Assembly: GCF_011745365.1 (NCBI RefSeq)
Contig: NW_024468915.1
Location: 3,264,653-3,328,652, forward strand
Source of the DNA: Cryphonectria parasitica EP155
Taxonomy: Eukaryota > Ascomycota > Sordariomycetes > Diaporthales > Cryphonectriaceae
Length of the DNA stretch: 64,000 bases
Direction of reading: 5' to 3'
This document shows positions 35,465 through 49,411 of this stretch, piece after piece. A model generated the notes under the pieces. The model did no database searches and had not been told where the DNA came from. It was given only the letters and a program-made list of their open reading frames with translations. The translations under genes were made by a program, and so were the position numbers. How positions within the stretch are numbered: position 1 is the first letter of the stretch; the number at the start of each line of letters is the position of its first letter.

Positions 35465-37663
35465 TTACTCCAAGTTCCAATCCCGTGTGATGAAGTCCGC
35501 ACACCTCTCGCCAACCATGATCGCGGGCCACATGGTGTGGGAGCTTAACATACGCGGGAAGACGCTGGTGTCCGCAATACGCAAGTTGTCAAGCCCATGG
35601 ACTCGAAGCCGCTGGTCAACGACGCCCAATCTTGGATCATTGGACATGCGACAGGAGCAACTAGGATGAAGGCTGACAGTAGCGACGCTCCGAATGTACC
35701 TATCGATCTCGTTGTCTGTAACACTCTCCCAGGTCTTGGCGGCTCCCGAGGACGGCGGCGTCTGTGGAGTTGCGGGAATCTGTAATCCCTGTGGACTGGA
35801 GGAGGCCGAGGCTATGGTAGTTGCGGAGTGCTGGCCACCCTCAGCGGTCTGCTCCCACTCGGCAAGTTTGTCCAGATTGTTGCCAGGCGCGAAGGCAAAC
35901 GGGGCCGGATAGGGATACCCGGAGTTCTGAAACTCCTGGGCTAGGCGCATGGTAAAACGAACTGCCTTTCGCGCTACAGGCCAGTCTCGTTCATCACGGA
36001 GTACTGGATGGGTAACCCGAGGATGTGACAGTGAGTCAGAGTCTGCTAATTCAACTCGGCCTGTCGAATGTGGCTGGACGACGCAAGCATAGAGGCTGAA
36101 GAGTGTGCGGCCTGGGAGAGGTCGCTTAAAGCCATTGACGGCAAAAAGCATCACCTCTATGTCTGGTACGTTTCGTGGCTGTGAGATGTCCATATTGTCT
36201 GCTCCTTGACTGCTGTCATCATGTCCAGGGATGCGCTCCTGGATGGCCATGGTCTTATCGTCGATGGCGCCGCTGCGGACGAAAATAGTGCTGTAGTTCG
36301 ACCCGCTGCTGACAAGCCCTGTACTGAAGATTAGCCAGAGCAGCAAATTCCATAAAACGAATATCGTAGACTCGAGAATGTGCAGTGTTTCCCGCTTTGG
36401 CAGCTCAAGCATGATGGGAAATGCGTAGTGGTCAGACAAAGTTCTGCCAACAGGCAGGTCCTGCGCTGGAGTAATTCCTTTCGCTTGCAGTTCATCCCGA
36501 GGTCCAATTCCACTGAGCATGAGGATCTGAGGAGTTCGGAGCCCTCCGCAGCAAACGATTACCTCCCTCCGTGCCTTCACATAGAAGTCTTTGCTGGGTT
36601 TACCGGGGGTTGCAGCATGAATGAATACACCGCGAACAGAGCCAGCGTCACTATCCACATCCAAACGTGATGCCATCGCCCCAGTGCAGATAGTGAGATG
36701 GGTCTGCCTCTCACAAGCAATCCTTTTGTTCAGAAAAGCTTGATAGGAGGTGTTTCTATGCCCGCGCTCGTCCACTGCTTGATCCAATCTGTACAAGCCC
36801 ATCGCTGGAGCTTTGGGGTCATTCACGTCCTCGACGATGGGAAGACCGACCTTTCTGGCCGCCTTGTCGATGCTTTCCCCCAAAGCAACTCTGTCAGCAT
36901 GCAATGAGAATCCTAGGAGCCAATATAGCTAAGTTCAAAAGCCAAGAGTATGATGAGAGAAACTCACTAAGGTCCCCATGCGAAAGGAGTTGGAAACTGC
37001 TGAATCATGATGGGGCCTTCGAGGATGTGTCATGTAATTGATCAGTTCAGTAGTTCTGGAAAGAGAAAGAAGTGTTGATGCACATCTTACCGTTATGACC
37101 TCTCGCAGAAGATGCTGGATGGGCAACGGCATTTTCGCTCTTCTGGAAGAACGGCTCAACGTGCTCCCATGACCAGTCATCAAGGCCCATTTCCTGCGCC
37201 CATGCGTTGTAGTCGCCTGGTGCCCCGCGAGTCATAACCATCCCGTTGATTCGTGACGCGCCCCCAAGGCCTTCGGCTGTCCAAAGCTTCATCTTGAGCC
37301 CGTTGGCCTGTGGAGCGGGCTCAGAGAAGTGGTCACTGACGACTTGGAACTTGTCGCCGAACAAGAAATTCTGGCTGACAAGTGGAATGCGTGAGAGGAA
37401 AATATCCTTGACACGGCCTTTCTCGAGAACCAGCACCGAGACTTCAGGGTTTTCCGACAATCGCGAAGCAACAGCGCAACCAGCAGTACCGCCTAGATAT
37501 CAAAAGCCACCAATAGTCAGCCTGATCCATGCATATTGTCTAGTGGCCTTTCAACGGTCTTTTGTCTTTCGCATAGCATACCTCCCACAATAATGTAGTC
37601 ATAAGTTTTGCCGTCCACATCCGACGGCGGAACCTCAGGATATGAGCGCGAGAAAGGCCACAT
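35465..37663 (-). CDS. GMC-family FAD oxidoreductase
   Basis: Four exons: 37663-37582, 37492-37091, 37016-36968 and 36872-35465; 646 residues. GMC enzymes (glucose oxidase, choline dehydrogenase, aryl-alcohol oxidase) oxidise alcohols with FAD. The FAD-binding Rossmann motif YIIVGGGTAGCAVASRL (about residues 23-39) spans the first intron. The GMC signature 1 region is WTAEGLGGASRINGMVMTRG; signature 2-like GGLRTPQILMLSGIGP follows. The C-terminal active-site region has SLHPSCSCRM and, later, SSHTMWPA, fitting the His/His pair. No signal peptide, so probably intracellular. The third intron works only with acceptor gaaag|c at 36873; other acceptors give stops. A Ser/Pro-rich insert (about 35730-35840) sits before the active-site block. 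Substrate unknown. Confidence 0.87.
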
Positions 37664-40299
37664 GATTGGATGCTTAGAAAAGGCCTTGGCTTTTTATTGC
37701 TGTCCGTTGTCTCTGAGGTGGGATTTTGCGAAAGGCTGTGGAGTGAGGGAGGTGGGGGGCGCGGGGGGAGGACGAGGGAGAAAGGTTTGGGAGCTTTCTG
37801 AAAGAATGATAATTGGGGGGAGACTGAGTTTATAATCTGACAGAGAGACATGGAACAAAAGTTTGGGGCATTTGAAAGCCTCCATACGGCTAGCATATGT
37901 GACAGCGCAGCTAATGTGTGTAGCAATGCAGCTGGTGAGTGAGACAAGTGGCGCTGGCGGGGGGCCAAATGCACCTTTGTCTGAGTTGCGTAACCGCACT
38001 TTGAGGGAGGGAAAACAATCCCCTGGTTCGGTTGGATACTGGAATTACGAGCCGAGCCGTCTTTCAGGTTTCGAGCAAGTCGTCCTAAGTGTATCAACCC
38101 ATTTCAGCTTCATTCTTAGAGTAGCAGAGCAGCTCACGAAACAGCTCTCTTATCGCCAGTTTCCATACTTTTAAAGCTGGTCGCCGTCTCAGTGTTCAAA
38201 CTGTTCGTAGTTTCAGGTGAAATTGCTATATGCCGATCGTTCTGTGAGGTAATCTGTGAACGAATTTTGGCGGGCTCTCTGTGTGCTCTTAATTTTGTTA
38301 ACTATCCAGTTGGCTTGTCGAGGTTTAGTGATGCAAACGGCAAGCGAAAAGGAATGCCTTAGGCAACCAGACGGGACCATTATGCAACTTTCAATCATGA
38401 TATACTCAGGCGCAACCACGTCCACGAAAGAGCACATCACAGCTAAGTCTCAGTATCGGGAAGCTTGTCCCAGAAGATGATCTCCAATGTACCTTTCGAC
38501 CTAGTTGGCTTTTGTTAGGGTCTGTATGCGCATAATGTGAGCAATTTCTAATTTTCCAGCACATTTAATTAGTATTTCGTATATCTTAGAAAGCATGTAA
38601 ATATTAGCAATTCCTACTCTCCGGAGAAACATGGCGCAGGAATTATAGAACCAAAGCATCTTCAGTGAATTCTGTACTTCTCAACGCTTCTTATAGATGT
38701 GGTCACGCTTAGCTATATATCTATTTTAGATTTATATGTCAATCAATATGTGTATAATTTATTCCGACTACGGTATTTAAAAACGAGGGGAAAAGATGGC
38801 CACAAGAATGCAAGAATAAGCTGATGAGCATACCCTAAACCTGTCCAGGGGGTTTAACTTGAGAAAAGAGGGGAAGATGTCTCACTGTTGCTATTTATGT
38901 GAAGAAGTCGAAAGGGGTGGTAACCTTATAAATATACGAAATATACGAAGACCTAGAACCCATTTCACTCCTTATGCCGAGAACTGACATGCTGGCCACT
39001 ACAATGGTATAAGCGTTGCTTTTGCTTCTTATGCAATATGTATTGCAAAACTGTGCATTAGCCCGTTCATGCCATAGTTATCTTTTCATTGACAAGACAC
39101 CGCCTGGAGTTTAGTCTTCAATTTTTCACTCTGCCTTGTGTATAATATACTCACAATACTAGGCGTTAGTGTTTGTAGAACCCTCAGTAATCTCCTAGAA
39201 ACTTATTGCTGCAATACCTATCTCTCCAGATGTGCTCGAGTTTGATACGAGCTGGGTGGAGGGAGACGTTCCTCACTTCTCCAGGGCTGTAGTATTGCTG
39301 GAGGCAAGGTCGGAGTAGAGGTCTGCTGGGGAGAAAATCCACTCCTCGGAACGTCGCAATAATGTGCTTAGCTGCATCCTAGACGCGTTTTGAGAAGCGC
39401 CAGAAAAGAGGCGAAATTCACAAAACTAGCTTCAGTACTTATGCTGACTTATACATCAATTTCCCAGGTCAATTTTCCTGTTCACGCTCCTGTCTTCTGG
39501 ATTTGAAAGCATTGACTCTGGGCCGGTGTTACAATGAAGTTCTTTATTCTGCCACTGTATCTTCAGGATAGTCACAACTGTTATGATATTTAGAAGCATA
39601 ACAAATGGACAATTACAGCTTCTGAAGAAAGTGCATATACTATATTTGTAGCTATCATGATAGTTTCAAAGTCTCTGTAAACCCATGAGGTCCGCCCACG
39701 AACATAAAACTCGGTTCCTAGCACACAAAGTCTGTGAGTGGTGGTACCTTTCGTCTGACTGAATCCGGCCTCTTTCCGTGCATCGCACATTGCCATAATT
39801 TTCCCGAAGCTGAGACTGCCAGCCTGGCTGATTAACTGTAGATCCCTTACCTTTCCCCTCTTGGGAGAGGTTTACGAAACCTTGCTGTAGAGACGAGGGA
39901 TCTCCTATAAGATCTAGATGCCCGTCCACATATGGTTGTCATCTGCAAAGAACATGATCGTGTTTCATAACCACAGCCTTTGCTTGAGCTAGAAATTTGC
40001 TCACTTTGGGATTGTACTCTTTTCTCCTCGAGCAGCCCCTAATCAATGATTCCAGCGACGTAGAGCGGAAATTGGTTAGCTGAGACCATCTCCATAGGAA
40101 TCCAAGAAGGACGCCTATGAAGTCCACGTAAATGTGTTGCATAAGTAATATTAGGGATAGAATAATGTTCCATCACAACTTTGGCCAAAAGAATGCTCTC
40201 AGCCATGTTAAGCTCAAGGTTCCTTTACAAAACTGGTTGCTACGAGATGATAGGAATTTGGTTCAAGGTGATTGGAAGGGCTTGCTTTCTCCATTCCGG
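37664..40299. other. Gene-poor AT-rich stretch (2.6 kb)
   Basis: Upstream region of the GMC gene, then DNA clearly richer in A/T from about 38500 to 39300 with many ATA/TAT runs. Short frames exist (for example 39666-39929, minus) but none shows a family motif. No supportable gene. Confidence 0.6.
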
Positions 40300-41260
40300 T
40301 CAAAAGACTGATTTTAAAGAGAGAAAAAACCTCCTGGCTTGCATCTGGGCATCCTTTTTCATCCATAACGTACCAGGGGCTTCAACCAAGGTCCTGCAAA
40401 CCCGAGGAGATATCCTTTTCAGTGCGTCAGAAGTAAGTTCGCGTGAAAATATTTCATTATCGACTGGACTGTTGTTGTGGCTGAAAACTAAGCGCTTCTC
40501 GAAAAGTTCGTTGACAGGGTTGTGCAAGGAGTCTGGAGGCAGAGTCCTGTGCTGCCGGTGGTGAATATCGGACCGTACTGTACGATCATGCAGATCATTA
40601 CCCTTACGCCGAATAGGCGAAGTTCCTGGCGCAGGGTGCGACTGTAGCTGACTACAGCACCTTTGCTTGCGCAATAGGCACTGCCGATGACGTAAGGAGT
40701 CAGAGCCGACAGAGAGGTAATGTTGATGATCAGGCCTTTGGACTCAATGAGGAGGTTGGAGAAGGCAGCCACTGCATCCATCACCCCGAATACGTTGACC
40801 TCGAAAGTTGCGGGTAAGTCTGGTATGGAAAAGTCTAATGCGGGATGCGTGTGTGTGCATCTTTAGAGAAGGGAACCATCAGCATGTCATGCCATAAAAA
40901 GCCGACCAACTCGATTTTCTTTTGAAAACGAAAGGAAAAAGAATATGTCCCTACAAATTGTTGACTAAAATGTCCAGACGACCTCCAGTGAGCTCAGAAA
41001 AAAATGTTGTGACAGTTTTCGATGCTGACAGGATCTATCACGTCCAGTTAGATAGCGCTCATACCCTGGGCGGCGAGATTCGTCAATACTGATGGATCAC
41101 GAGCCGTGGCAATTACATGGAGGCCTGGGTCATGTTGGCCACAGAAGACGGCTCGTGAAAGTTCTGTTGTCAAGCAGTATTACCTCGTTTCTGAAATTCG
41201 TGACAGAGGCCATAGCCGATGCCACCAGGTGTGCAGCTATTATACCGAATGTCACTAAAT
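40300..41260 (-). pseudogene. Decayed short-chain dehydrogenase (AYR1-like SDR)
   Basis: Pieces of a classical SDR read on the minus strand in order: CTPGGIGYGLCHEFQKRG (nucleotide-binding loop, about 41235-41190), LHVIATARDPSVLTNLAAQG, DIDPVS-type and LTGGRLDILVNN segments, FEVNVFGVMDAVAAF, and the catalytic region GSAYCASKGAVVSYSRTLRQ with the YxxxK pair. A stop codon TAA interrupts the frame near 41058 right after GMSAI, the NNAG motif is lost, and the frame shifts near 40610 so that the tail (RTLPPDSLHNPVNELFEKR) lies in another frame. Traces of introns remain. The intact relatives reduce acyl-DHAP or similar lipids. Non-functional as read. Confidence 0.75.
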
Positions 41261-41264
41261 GTCA

Positions 41265-41886
41265 TCCAAAGGAGTATCGCTGTCTCCTGGCTAGAGAAAG
41301 GCGCCATCACTTTCTCAGACGTGTACATGCGCTATCACCCTGTCTCCCTGAGACCCTCTCTGGGTCCAGTCAGTCAGTGCAGCCTGGTGAGCACGTCGCC
41401 ATCTTCGGTCGCACAGGTGCAGAGAAGTCACCCCTCATTGCCGCTTTGCTTTCGGGCTTTCGAAGTGTCCAGAGGCTGTATTCCCATCGACGGAGTTGAC
41501 ATCTGCGGACTACCACTGTCAGACCTGCGCTCCCATTTGTTCATACAGCCTCAGGACTCGATCCTTTTTAGCGGTAGCGTCCGCTACAACCTGGATCCTT
41601 TCCACGAGCACGACGATGAGAAAATGTGGCATGCTATGCGAGGGGCCTGGCTGGCTGATAGCGTACATCTCGGATGATGGCGTCGAAGAGGAAGGGGCCA
41701 ACTTTTCCCATGGTCAGAGACAGCAGGGTTGTCGCGTGCGATGAGGCGACTTCGAGCTTGGACCTGGAGACGGATGACAAGATCCAGCAGACCATGGCCA
41801 AGTCGTCCCAGGGGAAGACGGTACTGACCGTTGCACATCGTATACGCACCATCATCAACTATGATAGGGTGTGCATGATGGATTAG
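41265..41886 (+). pseudogene. Decayed ABCC-type transporter, last nucleotide-binding domain
   Basis: Fragment of the C-terminal ATPase domain of an MRP-type ABC transporter. In order: EKGAITFSDVYMRYHP, EHVAIFGRTGAEKSPLIAAL (Walker A with the G of GKS replaced: E-K-S-P), IDGVDICGLPLSDLRS, FIQPQDSILFSGSVRYNLDP (Q-loop), a corrupted signature FSHGQRQQG (LSxGQRQ expected), VVACDEATSSLDLETD (Walker B) and VLTVAHRIRTI (H-loop). These lie in at least three frames, so there are several frameshifts. No transmembrane domains are found upstream: the SDR relic begins there. The protein cannot be functional. Confidence 0.78.
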
Positions 41887-42229
41887 GGCGGGTTATAGAG
41901 CTGGGGACGCCCAGGGAGCTGTGGACCTGAGAGGTGTGTTTAGGGGCATGTGCGAGACGAGTGGAATCTCCGAGATTGAGGGGTTTATGATGTTCTGAGC
42001 CACCATTTTGTATACGAGTGCAAAAAACGGAATCATCTTTGGGTCTTATTTCAGGTTTGGCTTTTGCTAGCGAATTTGTAACAATGAGTAAAGCCAAATT
42101 ATCAGCACCATTGCAAAAGAAAAGTTGTTATATTTACAAAGAATCAAAACGTATTTACATATCCAATCTGAAAACCGAACATGTACGGTCAAATAATATG
42201 CTTGCATCGTTTCATATGTATAAAGAACA
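41887..42229. other. Short spacer
   Basis: About 340 bp between the ABC relic and the stop of the GH53 gene. No gene seen. Confidence 0.7.
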
Positions 42230-43387
<1,158 letters not shown>

Positions 43388-46300
43388 TTTAGTTATTTTT
43401 TCTGTGTTATTATCAATTATCAGAATTCCATCAAAGGTAGGGCAAAAGGGAAAGTATGTGCATTGACTCGCAAACAATGTCAAGATGCTGAAAGTTGGAA
43501 CAACATCGACTGTCCTTTTATATAAGGTAATACAAAACCCCACTGCCACAATAGGCTGGGTACTGCACTGTAGTACGGCATCTCATTGATGGAATCTTGT
43601 ATTTGGGACGGCCACCACCATAGCGGATACGGAAGTCTGAGGCCGCGTGGAGCCGGAGACCCCAAAAACACAGTGCTCGGAGATCTAGTCAGTTCTGAAC
43701 TGGCTCCAGGCCAAGTGGTCCAGTAACTTTGGACGTCAGCTATAGAAGTATGTGGTGGGCACGGCGGCTAGCTTCCACGCACCAGAGTCGTAATAAGAGG
43801 TCACCTGCAGCACACAACCATCCCAGAATACGGTTCCGGGGCTACACTCCCCCTGCTTTGCTTATAACTAGTGGGTTATCAATACCCTCGGCATTCGTGC
43901 CGGAACTACCTTGACAAGACATTAACGCAACAATTATAGCCGACTTACGGGCCGCAACACGAGGTCGCATGATTTTTACTTTCTCTCCTTTCCGACGTAC
44001 CAAACTGAACAGCATTTTTATCCGACTTGAGGCGGCCAAATCCGCATCTCTATTTGTTAATATTCATTTGACAGACATGGAAAACTGCGATCTACATTTC
44101 AAAAGAAACAAACACGGCAGTTGTTTGTACTGCCTGTGAACATTGCATGAAATCTGTTATTCGTCACTATGCACCCTTGACTTACTTCCAAGACCCTCAT
44201 ACTCATTAACTAATCAGTACAGGTTTATAAGCTGTAACACACCCAGTTCTATCCTTGTAATCAGGTAATTCAACCAAGCCATAACATGCTGTACTGGCCA
44301 GCACTGCAAGTTTTCATTGCCCGAGGTCTTCATGTCTGATGATTCTTTTAGTTTAACTGACAGTAATTGAATAACTCTGTTCTTGTCTCCAGGCGAAGTT
44401 CACCTCTGTTTGTCTCTACAAACGCTCCCCAGTCACCAGGTTCTTGAGACGGAGACGCGGCGGACGCTGAATACGCAACTTGAAATCTCATCTAATGTTT
44501 TGAAATCTACTTAATATTCATATCAGATCCCGTGCATGCACCTGAGAAATTCTACCAGTCATCATGATCGCGCTGCTAGAGAAAGACTTCAGTGACGACA
44601 AATGATCTTTGGGTCCTGAATTATCACGCCGACTTGAGCTAATTCCCCAGGGAGCCTAGCAGTAATTTCGTCCCCGGAAATCTGGTATATCTTAGCGTTG
44701 CTCTGCAGAAAGGTGTAAGGGTAATTCCTCCTGAATCAAGCACGTTGGGACCCCATGCGGTCTCAACGTGGTGTTGAACATGGGTAAGGGCCAATCCTTT
44801 TGATGACTCCTCGACAACAAGCTGCTCAACTGGATGATGGATGGGCGACCACAACGTTCATAATGTACTGATGGAAATAAGTTTTGAATTCATTCATTGC
44901 ACCCAGCTGTCCTGTGTCTTGTAGGACACAGTTCTCATCATTTTCACCTCTCCTGGTGCCTCTACGCTTTCAATTTGGACGCAAAATCTCCACAAGTCAC
45001 TGAAAACGTGTTGATAAAAAAAAAGGGGGGGGGGGAGGGGGAATCATCGTCCATCCTTCAGTGACATCGTCTGAGTGACTTCGATCCCGCCATAGCTATC
45101 ATGACGAGCAAGTCGGCACAAAACTCAAAATGCCTGGCCCTTTCCCCCAATGGAAACATCGTCGCCTTCCTGCTATGTCGTTTTCTTTAAAGAAATGCTC
45201 GCCCAATCCATATTTGCGGCGTCCCACTCCATGATTGGTGGAGAAGTTTATGGAGAAAGGGGGTCCGGAGCAGTGGGGAGTCCGGGGTATTGGCCGGGGG
45301 GGGGGGTGGAGAAGGGCCGGCTGGGCTATGAGCTGCATACTACTGTGGTACAGAAGTAGAAATTGCTGCACGCAGTTCATTGTTCTCTCAAACCAGCATC
45401 ACGGAAGACGTTATGTCTAATGCAGCTGTTCCGTTCTTGAACACGCGGCCTTGCACGAAAGAGTATGCTACCTCATGATGTCTCCTCTTTCTCCGAGGTT
45501 AGCGGGCGAAGAGTCCTGCTGAGCGTCGAGATTGAGATTGGCTAGACCAGGTTCCAGACTGTCAGGCTCTATTAAAGCTCCTAACAAAATATATGTATTG
45601 TAAATAAACACGTAATGTAGGATCCACGGGCCAGTGAGTTGCTGCTACCCTCACTTCAGAATTATGCCATCACAAATTTGAGAGCACCATCCCTGTAATC
45701 CTACCCAAGTGACCGGGCCCTACCCCCGCATTCGTGGACATCACGATACATTACAATGTCTAAGCCATCTTCATGCAACTTTCTATATCAAGACCGAGCG
45801 GTCTTATCGGTGAGTACTTTACAACCCGACTCTCGCTGGGCCACTGGTCCTGAGTCTGACCCGGGTTGAGAGAAAACTTTGGAAGCTCTTCAATGTCAGA
45901 ATGGAGGTTGACGTTACTATGGAGACAAGGAGGGAAACTGGGTTTATGATAGTGCTCTTTAGCTACCCTAATACCATTGAAATACTTGAGAGTACAACGT
46001 TAATGTGTTGGGTTTTTAACGAATGGCTCTTCGACTGAAGCAGGTTTCCCTGCGGGTTTGGCTTTGTGGTACTTGCACGTGGGACCAGAGTCTGGTGAGT
46101 AGATGGCTTGACACAAGACATGTGACGTTGAAGAAAGGGGTATGTCAGAGATAAGGGACTGTTCCTATTTAGTTTCAGTAGGAAAGAAAAAAAAAATTAA
46201 AAGGAAGGAGGATAAAAGAAAGAATCAAGAGGGGAGGATAAGCCCGTCCGGATAGAAAACGATGCATCAAATGAGCTCAACGCTCTCAACTTCCGTTCCA

Positions 46301-46880
46301 TTTCCTCCCTCATCCCTCCTTGTCTTAAGCTCTATTACTGTGCGAATGAGGCTACTACAGGTGCTTTACATGATCAATCAAAGAACCAGATCTTCCTAGA
46401 AAGCCTAACCAGACGCTCTCTGTTGTACTGCGAGGGATTTCTGTTTCAGGGCTGGCTTTACCATCCGGCATGTCGAAGAGGATGAATGATACACGGTTCA
46501 GTGCTTCATCAAATGGAAAGACAGCCTCAAGATGTTGGATAAATCAATGTAATCGACAGCTGTAGGAGCCCTTAGACGTAACTGTAAGCTGAAACAGCAA
46601 TCGGGTCCTGCGCGGGTAAATGACGGGATCAGAATCGTCCTTTTATGTACATCAGTGTACACTATTCGACCTCTTGCAGGCCGTCTTTGGCATACTGTGT
46701 ACTGGAAATAGTCTTAAGAGATGTACATATATTTCCTCATTGGCTCGTCTAACAAAACTCCTCCTCCCTCGCTCTTCCACTTCCTCTTCAGTTACCCAAA
46801 GCCCAAGGACATCTGCCTTTACAAGATACAGTTCGATGTCTCTTCACCAGGCATGATTGGTACTCTTACTCTTCATAATA
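43388..46880. other. Gene-poor stretch (3.5 kb)
   Basis: Upstream region of the GH53 gene followed by DNA without a supportable gene. Contains A/G runs near 45018-45042 and a G11 run near 45297-45307. A minus frame at 44639-44854 has no recognisable family. Confidence 0.6.
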
Positions 46881-46884
46881 CCCC

Positions 46885-47225
46885 AAGACTCCATATCTCG
46901 CCGTGGTGGTGGTGGAAAATTGGGGCAGGCCTCCTAAGCACCATTAGCATGGTTCTCCTTCCAGTAACACTGTCGAAAGCCATCAATCTCGCACTCGCAT
47001 CCTGGCCGCTCTCGATCCAGCCCATATCCCTGATTGCCGTCTTCACAACTGTCGAACAGTCGTCCATGATGGTTCCGATTGCTGGCTGCATTAGCCAGCC
47101 TAAGTGGCGCCACTTTATGCATCGGCCGAACCGCTCAGTCATCTCTAGCTGTTTGACGAGGCCAGCCGTGGGCCGTGAGGTTCGCTCATGGTCTTGCTGT
47201 CGACTCTACTCATCGTTATAATGAC
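46885..47225 (+). pseudogene. Relic of a DUF3176 membrane protein
   Basis: A plus-strand frame shows the N-terminal membrane region typical of the fungal DUF3176 family: PWWWWKIGAGLLSTISMVLL, SWPLSIQPISLIAVFTTVEQ and MVPIAGCISQPKWRHF. After the QxKW motif the frame shifts, and the next conserved block appears as LFDEASRGP, stop TGA (about 47168-47170), then GSLMVLL; an in-frame TAG (about 47142) precedes LFDE. The family SRGPWGS motif is thus broken. The long extracellular half is missing. DUF3176 proteins are abundant, rapidly turning-over fungal membrane proteins of unknown role. Confidence 0.7.
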
Positions 47226-48092
47226 AGGTCGCTGACTGGCTTAAATATCAGGCATAAGCAATGCACTGACATTAAACCCCGATCTGCACAGTCAAACTCC
47301 AGTCTTCATTGATCGATGGGATTTCCGGCTCAACCCTCTCACCCATGTACTCATGCCCAGGCGATCACTGCTCATGAGAAACATTCACTACGCTGGGTAT
47401 GTGTAGAACATATTAGAATGTAATAGACATGGTAAATGTAAACTGCACCATACTAGCTCCCGACTCCCTCAACTGCACCTATACATCCCCCCCCCCCCCC
47501 CAAGATCCTCCCCTTCAATCTTTAAACGCAGATCTACCTCTCATGCAATTTGTTCAATATGACCCTCATAGCCCCAACATAAACTCCATTTCGTAGCAAG
47601 GGTTACATTGGAAGTAAACAGGCGTGGTCGGACAAATTCAACAGCTGACGATTTGCCATATCAGAACTTTGGATACAGCTGGTAGCATTGCACGGGTTCT
47701 TCGACTTCCTCATGTCTTTCAATGCTTCTTCAGAAGAACCTGGATTAGTAGGTTCGAAATCATCCCAAAATTGAACTTGTAGAATCATGTCTGGATTTAC
47801 CAAGGAAAGACAGTCGCTGCCAGAAGGGGCATGGGACGCCGCCAGCAGCACTACTAGCAGCACAGCCAAACCAATGCTGCTGCCGGAATCAAGCCGGACT
47901 ATCAGAAATGGACCAGGCCTATATGTGCTGATACAGGTGATAAATACCGAGTCCGTCTAACGCCACTAGGTCGAACAGATGATGCCAACACTGAAGGCGG
48001 AGAAAACGTGCCAAACAACCTCATTGGAGGTATCATCCCTGCCTTTGTCAACCTTGTGACTTGACGACGGCCAATCGAGCCTCGACAGCTGT
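47226..48092. other. Gene-poor spacer with C13-14 run
   Basis: Contains a poly-C run at about 47490-47503. Short frames near 47930-48050 may be further relic pieces, but I cannot assign them. Confidence 0.5.
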
Positions 48093-48891
48093 ACCCCCGA
48101 TGTCTTGATCCAGAGGCCGCAGACAGTACTCCCAAACGCGGGTACTGTGTCAACATAGCGGATGTTCAACGAATGCACATGCACATGCTTCAAGGGCGCG
48201 TCAATCGGCTTGCACTATCAGCAGGATTTAAAAGGGACTACGGTGCCAGCGACGACGCACTTGAGAGACTGGAGCCGGCGCTTCGGGAATACCGTACGTT
48301 GTCTCGCGTCACCCGTGGAAGATAAATAGAAGTAGTCTGTGGCTCACATAAATGCTTTCATGAAAAGCATAGGCCGTCCGCGATCACGAGGATATGTGCC
48401 GCTACAGTGGGCAAACGCGACGACTCCTTCAAAATATCTAGCGAGCGTTACCTAGACCGACTGTTGCTGAATCAAGCCATGAGCAATAAAATGAAATCTA
48501 TGTGACATTTTGAACATCTGAAGTCCACGGCAACTGTTACGGGGCCCTGGGAGGCCGGTAAGGGCGAGGTGAGACCCATGGTCGGGACACGAGGGAAGGC
48601 GTTTAGACGGGCGCTATGGTCGCGGATTGCGGGCGCGCTCGTCGGAGCTGCTTTTCTCATTGGGGCCATGTAGCTTCTTGTTCCAGAATAGAGGATCTTC
48701 CTGCAGCTGGAGTTGTAATAGGATGCATACTTGCGTTTGGCTTGTTTATGGTCGTTTCGCTTGATTCGGCTACGCTAGCTTATGCCGCAGTGCTGATGGT
48801 TTTTGTTGGCGTCGTACTGCAAAACACTGGGTGGGGACTTGTGAGTGTTCAGAAAATTCCGCTGAAAACAAGTAAATTTACTCAGCTGTAA
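48093..48891 (+). pseudogene. Relic of a DUF6594-type membrane protein
   Basis: An N-terminal piece (about 48105-48300) has the helical start with ADVQRMHMHMLQGRVNRLAL and ALERLEPALREY, as in DUF6594 proteins, where a long coiled region precedes C-terminal membrane helices. The C-terminal piece follows after a broken gap: FRRALWSRIAGALVGAAFLI (about 48600-48660), then stops TAG near 48671 and again at about 48690, and in another frame ATLAYAAVLMVFVGVVLQN (about 48768-48830), close to the family end motif ATAAYAAVLVVFVG. Frame changes and stops mean no protein. Assignment rests on motif memory. Confidence 0.6.
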
Positions 48892-49411
48892 TGATTCCGA
48901 TTCACCAGTTGCGACGCAACCGGTATTCCAGAACGGTCATACTAAATAGAATCTTTATCATAATGGATGGATATAGCATACAAGTGCGCGGACAGTGTAA
49001 ACATTGGTGCTCAGGGGTTGAGTGCATTTCTTGGATGTCAGCACTCTAAAGCGGCCTTTGCAAGCTGGTTCTGAATCCCCCAATGCGACCTACAGACCAC
49101 TAGCGCAGTAATGAGAGGTGAGCTGGCTGGACTGCCTAGTCCAATTGGACTGGTAGATCTGTAACGTGGTGAGTATATAATGAGCTACTATAGTACGGGG
49201 GAATTCTTCGTATATCCATCGTCTCTCTAAGCCTTCTCCCTGCCGCAGGATAACCTCTTATCATCCAAGTCCTCGCCGGCCCAGTCCCACTAGTCTCAGA
49301 CACGAGTATCAACGAGATAGATTCAGTGTCTGAAGATGCAAGTGTCTCCTGCTTGACAATTACTGTACAGCTAGTGTTGCTGGTAGTCTTCGCTAACAAC
49401 GATCCATAGTG
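48892..49411. other. Spacer upstream of the NLR-like gene
   Basis: Should contain the promoter and first exon of the NLR-like gene. A plus frame after a TAA at about 49250 reads VSDTSINEIDSVSEDASVS without an ATG; it could be a first exon that lost its start, but this is uncertain. Confidence 0.4.

Noticed and set aside
35465..37663. GMC gene as a pseudogene
   Set aside because: Most acceptors for intron 3 give stops, but acceptor gaaag|c at 36873 joins tyrosine-coding TA|C to ATC GAC and gives the family-typical KAARKVGLPIVED, so the gene is open throughout.
39666..39929. Minus frame of 87 codons in AT-rich DNA
   Set aside because: No motif, poor codon bias, likely chance.
44639..44854. 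Minus frame with HVETAWGPNVLDSGG
   Set aside because: No family I recognise, short, in gene-poor DNA.
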